This document shows positions 1-5,500 of a stretch of DNA of 8,772 nt, one piece after another. Below the pieces are notes generated by a model that made no database searches, was not told the origin of the DNA, and saw only the letters and a program-made list of their open reading frames with translations. Within the stretch, counting starts at the first letter, position 1; each line of letters starts with the position of its first letter. The stretch is from Coriobacteriales bacterium (GTDB lineage Bacteria; Actinomycetota; Coriobacteriia; Coriobacteriales; UBA8131): NCBI GenBank assembly GCA_031276475.1, contig JAISMZ010000117.1, positions 1 to 8,772 on the forward strand, written 5' to 3'. A program made the translations under genes and the position numbers.

Positions 1-1029
1 AATGCGGAGTTTGCCGGCGGCGCGCAGGCCGGCTTCGCCACCGTAGGCGATGTAGTCGTCGTAGGAGGCGGTTTCGGCTTTGATGAAGCCTTTTTCAAAG
101 TCGGAGTGGATGACACCGGCGGCCTGGGGCGCTTTGGCTCCCTGGGGGATGGTCCAGGCTTTAACTTCCATCTCGCCGGCGGTGAAGAAGGATTGCAGGC
201 CGAGCAGGCTGTAGGCGGTGCGGGCGAGGCGAGCCAGTCCGCTTTCCTCCAAACCTAAGTCGGCGAGGAAGGCGGCGGCTTCCTCGGGTGAGACGGCGGC
301 CATCTCGGCTATCTCGGCCTCTACTTTGGCGGAGATGGGGATGGGCACGATGCCGTCTATAGGAGCAGGCGGGGTGGCCGCGGAGGTGAGGGCGTCCTCA
401 TCCAGATTAGCGATATAGAGCAGCGGCTTAAGGGTTATCAGGTGGAGGTCGCGCACCAGCTCGCGCTCGCCGTCCGTGTCGTTAAAGGCGAAAGTCGCGG
501 CGCGGTTGCCGTCGTTCAGCCAGGCCTGCAGGCGCTCGGCCAGATTGGCCTTGGCAGCGCTGGATTTGTCGCGGCGGGCATCCTTTACGAGGCGCGGCAA
601 AGCCCGCTCCAGCGTACCCAGATCGGCCAGGATCAGCTCGGTGTTGATGATATCGGCGTCGCGTGCGGGGTCGGGGGCGCCCTCCACGTGCACTACGTCG
701 CCGTCGGAAAAGTAACGCAGCACTTCGGCGATGGCGTCGGTCTCGCGGATGTTAGCGAGAAATTGGTTGCCCAGCCCCTCGCCCTCGCTGGCGCCTTTTA
801 CCAGACCGGCGATGTCTACGAACTCCACCGTGGCCGGCACGATGCGTCCGGGGTGGACGATCTCGGCCAGGCGTTGGAGGCGCTCATCGGGCACCGGCAC
901 GGCGCCGACGTTTGGCTCGATGGTGGCAAACGGATAATTGGCAGCCAGCCCGCCTTTGTTGGTCAGCGCCGTGAACAGCGTTGATTTACCCACATTGGGC
1001 AGGCCGACGATACCGATTGATAACGTCAT
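1..1029 (-). CDS. ychF: Redox-regulated ATPase YchF (Obg-family), 3' end cut by window edge
   Basis: Universally conserved P-loop NTPase of the TRAFAC/Obg group. Family members prefer ATP over GTP, bind ribosomes and have been linked to translation and oxidative-stress control. The 343 visible codons show the Walker A motif GLPNVGKST (residues 9-17), the switch/G3 region VDIAGLVKGASEGEGLGNQF (71-90), which is a YchF signature, and NLDE (208-211) in place of the NKxD guanine-specificity motif, as expected for YchF. A coiled-coil insertion lies near residues 135-175. The C-terminal TGS domain starts near residue 277 and runs off the left edge. The usual family length is about 363 residues, so about 20 residues are missing because of the window, not because of damage. 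The ATG start has AAGGAG five bases upstream. It is divergent from the glycosyltransferase gene. Family assignment is very secure; cellular role is taken from family knowledge. Confidence 0.95.
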   Translation of the reverse strand, partial: MTLSIGIVGLPNVGKSTLFTALTNKGGLAANYPFATIEPNVGAVPVPDERLQRLAEIVHPGRIVPATVEFVDIAGLVKGASEGEGLGNQFLANIRETDAIAEVLRYFSDGDVVHVEGAPDPARDADIINTELILADLGTLERALPRLVKDARRDKSSAAKANLAERLQAWLNDGNRAATFAFNDTDGERELVRDLHLITLKPLLYIANLDEDALTSAATPPAPIDGIVPIPISAKVEAEIAEMAAVSPEEAAAFLADLGLEESGLARLARTAYSLLGLQSFFTAGEMEVKAWTIPQGAKAPQAAGVIHSDFEKGFIKAETASYDDYIAYGGEAGLRAAGKLRI

Positions 1030-1034
1030 GACTT

Positions 1035-1040
1035 CTCCTT
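1035..1040 (-). promoter_or_regulatory. Ribosome binding site of ychF
   Basis: On the minus strand AAGGAG lies five bases before the ATG at 1029-1027. It is a near-consensus Shine-Dalgarno sequence with normal spacing and fixes the ychF start. Confidence 0.8.
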
Positions 1041-1052
1041 CGTGTCATGGGG

Positions 1053-1059
1053 TATCATA
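1053..1059. promoter_or_regulatory. Putative symmetrical -10 element shared by ychF and the divergent glycosyltransferase gene
   Basis: The plus strand reads TATCATA. TATCAT (1053-1058) resembles a -10 box for the glycosyltransferase, and on the minus strand TATGAT (1059-1054) resembles one for ychF. It sits in an 11 bp palindrome with a one-base centre, GGTAT-C-ATACC (1051-1061). With the usual six bases between box and start, plus-strand transcription would begin at 1065, exactly on the ATG (a leaderless mRNA). Minus-strand transcription would begin near 1047, leaving an 18-base leader that contains the ychF AAGGAG. No convincing -35 box is seen in either direction. Positions are read from sequence; promoter function is inferred. 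Confidence 0.45.
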
Positions 1060-1064
1060 CCAGT

Positions 1065-2498
1065 ATGGAAGCGATTCAGCCCACTTGGAGCCCCAACGAC
1101 GTCCTCGCCAGCAGCGGCGGGGGCGGGGGCGGCGGTGGCGGGGGCGGCAACGGCGCTCGGGGCGGCACCAACAATCCTCGCAGCCACATCGGCACCGCCC
1201 ACGACGCCAGCAGCGCCCCAAAACAGCCCGGCCTGATCCCCAATCCGCGCCCGACCATCGCCGTTGTGCACGCCAGCGTGGGCAGCGGGCACAAGGTGGC
1301 AGCCGAGGCAATCGTTCAGGCGCTGGAGCAGATGCGCAGCACCCTCTGCGAGCGCTACCCCGCCTTTCCCGGCGACATGCAGGTTGAGCTGTTTGACATT
1401 CTCGATTTTGGGCGCATCAAGTTTGACGGCAACAAGACCGCCTCCAGCTTTACGGGTTGGACGCGGCCGTACTACGACATCACCTGGCGCTACTGGCTGA
1501 CTGGGCGGCTGCTTTGGGCCGGCGGCACCGTCTGGTCGCACCTGATGTTTCCCCGCTTCACCCAATGGGTGCGCGAAACGCAGCCGGCGGCGATTATCAC
1601 CACCCACATCACGGCGGCCAACTGCGCGGTGGGCGCACGGATGATAAGCCGCCAGAGCTTTCCGGTGATCTGCGTGCCCACCGACTACGAAGTGGAGGGG
1701 ATGTGGCCGCACCTTTACGCCGACCTCTACTGCGTAGCCACCGAGAGCATGGTCGAGACGCTGTTGGCACGCAAGGTTCCCGAGGCTAACATCCTGCTCA
1801 CCGGCATACCGGCACGAGCGGAGTTTCGCCTTGGTTACAACCGCGACGAGGTACGTCGGCGTTGGAACATCCCGCTGGACCGCAATATTGCGCTGGTGCT
1901 GGCCGGCGCTACGCTGCGCCAACCCTACGTGCGCTTTCGCGAGATACTCAAAGACGCGCTGCCTGGCCTGGCCGCTCAGGAAAACCTGCATCTGGCGATA
2001 CTGACGGGCTGTGACGAGGATTACCACACCGAGCTGGAGAACTACTTTGCCAGCCACGGGATGAACAACGCCATCGCAATTGGCTACACCGAGGACGTGG
2101 CCCGCCTGATGGCGGCCTCGGACTTCATGATCTGCAAGCCCGGCGGCCTGACGGTAACCGAGTGCCTGTGCACCGAGACGCCGATGCTGTTGGTGGGACG
2201 GGCCTACGGGCAGGAGAAGACCAACGCCCGAATGCTGACCTCCCTAGGCGCCGCCCTGCACGTGCAGACCGCCCGCGAGCTTAACGCCGCTGTGCGCTAC
2301 CTCTCGGCCGTGCCCGGCTCGCTAACCGCAATGCGCTCCACCGAAGAATACCTGCGCCGCCCCGACGCCGCCATGCGAATCGCCGCCGCCAGCCTGCAGG
2401 CAGCCTTTGGTCCTGTGGAGGAGGCCCGCACGTCCCGCAACGCAAAACGCCCGCTGTTAAGTTTTTATTGGGGACACCAGCCGGCGCATACGCGCTAG
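1065..2498 (+). CDS. GT28-family glycosyltransferase, MGDG synthase / diacylglycerol glucosyltransferase type
   Basis: Likely transfers a sugar from a nucleotide sugar to diacylglycerol or a related lipid at the cytoplasmic membrane face, making membrane glycolipid that may also serve as a lipoteichoic or lipoglycan anchor. The 477-residue product has a two-Rossmann GT-B layout. The N-domain opens with IAVVHASVGSGHKVAAEAI (about 65-83), matching the GxGHxxAA signature of MGDG synthases. The interdomain TGIP motif is at 246-249. The C-domain carries the donor-binding KPGGLT (358-363) and GQE (382-384), shared with MurG and UgtP. Residues 1-62 are a disordered-looking extension with eleven consecutive glycines (18-28). 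An upstream in-frame ATG at 1047 is possible (483 residues), but neither start has a Shine-Dalgarno sequence. The ATG at 1065 fits a leaderless transcript. It is divergent from ychF and converges on the giant surface protein gene. The exact acceptor and sugar cannot be told from sequence. Confidence 0.82.
   Translation: MEAIQPTWSPNDVLASSGGGGGGGGGGGNGARGGTNNPRSHIGTAHDASSAPKQPGLIPNPRPTIAVVHASVGSGHKVAAEAIVQALEQMRSTLCERYPAFPGDMQVELFDILDFGRIKFDGNKTASSFTGWTRPYYDITWRYWLTGRLLWAGGTVWSHLMFPRFTQWVRETQPAAIITTHITAANCAVGARMISRQSFPVICVPTDYEVEGMWPHLYADLYCVATESMVETLLARKVPEANILLTGIPARAEFRLGYNRDEVRRRWNIPLDRNIALVLAGATLRQPYVRFREILKDALPGLAAQENLHLAILTGCDEDYHTELENYFASHGMNNAIAIGYTEDVARLMAASDFMICKPGGLTVTECLCTETPMLLVGRAYGQEKTNARMLTSLGAALHVQTARELNAAVRYLSAVPGSLTAMRSTEEYLRRPDAAMRIAAASLQAAFGPVEEARTSRNAKRPLLSFYWGHQPAHTR
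1116..1165 (+). repeat. Glycine-codon repeat with G-quadruplex potential at the 5' end of the glycosyltransferase gene
   Basis: Positions 1116-1148 are eleven consecutive glycine codons (GGC, GGG and one GGT). They create G5 runs at 1119-1123, 1125-1129 and 1140-1144, and a further G4 run follows at 1159-1162. The mRNA-sense strand is the G-rich one. Loops of 1, 10 and 14 bases make an RNA or DNA G-quadruplex possible but not strong. Triplet length change would keep the frame. Confidence 0.5.
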
Positions 2499-2533
2499 GG
2501 AGGCAGAGGGACGGCTTAAATCACTGCACCTCC
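2499..2533. terminator. Possible weak hairpin between convergent gene ends
   Basis: GGAGG-CAG (2499-2506) can pair with CTG-CA-CCTCC (2524-2533) with a two-base bulge, across the 22 bp gap between the glycosyltransferase stop and the stop of the giant surface protein. There is no following T-tract in either direction, so intrinsic termination is doubtful. It is listed only because it is the sole structure in the convergent gap. Confidence 0.18.
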
Positions 2534-5500
2534 TCCTTGCGCCTTGCGCTGATGCGCCCAATACCAATGCCGCCAGCAAGGCTTGCCAGGGCAACGATGC
2601 TGGCGATGACTAAAACTGCTGGCAACGATAGCGTGAGGTCAGACTCTGTTGGCGCTGCCAGGGCTACGTCGGCATCACTGATCTTCTCAGCAATGTTTGC
2701 CGCATCTGCCCAGCCACGCACGCCGGGAGTCAGAGGGGCAAGCGTCGGCGAGGCAGCTGCGGGGCTTTCGCTGTTGCTGGCGGGGTTGGCAGAGGCCGCC
2801 GCACTCCCACCAAAGCCGCTGGTACCGTTAGAGGCACCAGAGCCTGCACCGGTGCCAGCAGCCGAGGCGGCTGCTGTGCTCGGATCACCCTGACTGCCGC
2901 TGTTAGCCCCAGTACCGTTCTTCTCCGCATCGCTTTTTTCGTTGTCCCTGGACTGCTCGCCGCCCTGCCTGTCGCCCGAGCCGGCAACAAAGCTGTCACT
3001 CATGTCAAACAGAGCGTTCTTGTTGCTTTTCAGGCGAGCGTAGGCCACCAGAGCCAGGTTTGCCTGGTCGCTCGCCATGGGATCTACTGCGGCGGCTCTG
3101 GTGTGGCTGAAGCCGCCATTTGCGGTCTGAAAGCCGAGCAGGGCGCTTATCGGGTTTCCGGCGGGCTTTACAAAGCGCGGATCAGTCTGCGCGTCTATGC
3201 CACAGGCAGACAGCGCGATAATCACCTGGGCGACGCTTTCTGCACAGTCATCACCCCAGGTTGACAGATAGCCGCCCGTTGAAGCCTGCGCCGTGGCAAG
3301 AGCGGCGACGGCGCGAGCCAGTGCCGCCCTCACGTCAGCGCGAAACGCCGCTGAACCGCTCTTGCCATAGGGGGCAAGGGCCTGCAGAACCATCGCGGTA
3401 GTATCCACGTCGGCTGTGATGCCATTAAGCGCCCAGCCGCCTCCTGCGAGCTCGCTTTCGAGGATGTGGTCGATGAGTACCGCGCGCAGTGAGGGCAGGG
3501 CGGCGGTCGTGCCCAGCGCGCCGTCGCCTTGCAACAGTGCCGTGCGCAGGCTCGGGACCTCAAGCGCAGCAGCCGCCGCACCCAGGCCTGATCTAACCGA
3601 GACATCGCGCCCGGTAGCGTCCAGCGCCAACAGGGCAAAGGCAGCTCCGTTAATGCCCTGTTTTATCACCCAATCAAAGTCGGCGAAAGGCGCCAGCAGG
3701 TCATAGCCGCCCACATCGCTGACGTCCTTATCCAAAGCACAGAAAGCGAGTATCACCCGGGAGTTCTCTGTGGACTTGGTGGCGGAAAGCTTTGCCGTGC
3801 CCGCGGCTTTTACGTAGTCCACCACGCGCTGATAATAACTATCATAATAGCTTTTACTCACTGCGGCGGCCTCGCCTCTGGCCAGGGCGATGACCGACCA
3901 GTCCCCGCCGAGGGTGCCGACAGACGGAGCGGTAGCGGTGTTGGCCAGATAGCCAAGTCCTGAGCTTAAGGCGGCGCTGTAGCTGACCGGCGAGGTGGCC
4001 AACTGCCCCGGCTGCAAAGTCGCGATGGCCTGGTTCAGAGCCGCGTCGCGGGCATCAACGTCTTCTTGCGTGGCCGCCGTGTCCGCCCTGTATTCAAGCG
4101 CCTGAGTCAGCGCCGCCTGCAACGCCGTCCAGCTCGCGGCCGTATAGCCTGACCCCACGAGTGCCTCGGCGCGGGCAATGGTGGCAACAAGCGCCGCCTT
4201 ATCAACAAGCCCACCGGGAGGCGGCGGCACTATGGCCTCACTGACCAGCACGGAAAAGCTCGCGCGGCATCCCTGGTAACTGAGCACGACCGGCACGGTG
4301 CCCGCGCTGGCAAGCGCGGAGTTATGCGCTGGCAGGCTGGCAAAGCGCGCCGGCGAGCTGTAGGCTATCCTTGCCACAGCACCACCTGCAAAGCCCACCT
4401 CCAGCTCAAGGCCGGTGAGCTTTAGCTGCTCGCCGCTTGCGTAGGCGCTCTTGTTGGGCAGCTTGACCACCTTGATGGAGCTTAGCCGGGGAACCTCCGG
4501 CAGCGCAGCACGCCAGGCCGCGTCCTCTGCCGGGTAGTCGTTAACGTAGTGCCAGGTGATGCTGTCGCCGTTTTGGATGACCTTGTCCTTTAGCCCCTCC
4601 GAGGCATAAACGCCGTTTACCAGGTACTTCCAGCCCGATGTGGGGCTGCCGTTGCCAAACTCAGAAAGCACGGTGCCTTCTTTACTAATGGAGGAGACAT
4701 AGTTGCCCTCAGCCCCAACCTGTGAAAGGCCGGCGTCGGCCACCGCCTTCACAAAGGCGTCGTAGACCTTGAACGACCCCGCGCCCTTAAGCGTCACCTC
4801 GCGCTCCGCTATCCAGTCCGCGTACTGCGGAGCGTCCGTCAGCTCGTGTGCCGTATCGCCGATCAGCCGGAACTTAACCGTGATAGCACTCGGTGGCGCG
4901 TAGGGGGTTGCGGCGATGGTCAGCGTGAGTTGCGTGGTCGTGAGCTCCGTTCCCGCGCCATCGTTTAGGGTTACGGTGAACGTATAGCCGCCGTTCGTTC
5001 CATTTGGAACTTCGGAAGTCCCGGCAATCGCCGCCGTGAATACTCCAGCGTTGACAGTCGCCGTCACGCCTTTCAAGTTCAGCGCGTTGACGATAGCCCC
5101 TACCGCCGACTTCGCGCTCTCCGCGTCGGTAGCGTCGGCTTGCGCCGCCGCGTAGACCGCGCTCTCGACCGCCGATTTTGCCGCCGCGACGTCGGAGCCA
5201 ACCGCAGAGCTCTCGCGCGCGTCTGACATATCGTAGAGCCCGTTGCGGTTTTCGGTAAAGCGGTCAAACGCGACTAACGCGCACGCCGCTTGTTCCGTCG
5301 CCATCTGGTTTGCGCCGCCGCTAAGCGCGTGGCGAAAGCCGTGAGCGCTTGCGTCGTAAAACGTCAGGAGCGCTGTCAGCGGATTCGCGCCATCGCCAAC
5401 CGTCCAATCCGCGCCCGCCGGGTCAATCCCGAGCGCGGTCAGCGCGACGACGATCTGCGCCGCGCTCTCCGAGTTGTATTGGCTATAACTGTAGAACCCG

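Noticed and set aside
442..984. 180-codon plus-strand open frame opposite ychF
   Set aside because: It is the antisense shadow of ychF, whose Walker A, DIAGL and NLDE motifs are unambiguous.
1026..2057. 343-codon open frame on the minus strand opposite the glycosyltransferase gene
   Set aside because: The protein has no recognisable domain and lies antisense to a gene with clear GT28 motifs; its stop-free length follows from the high GC content and codon bias of the real gene.
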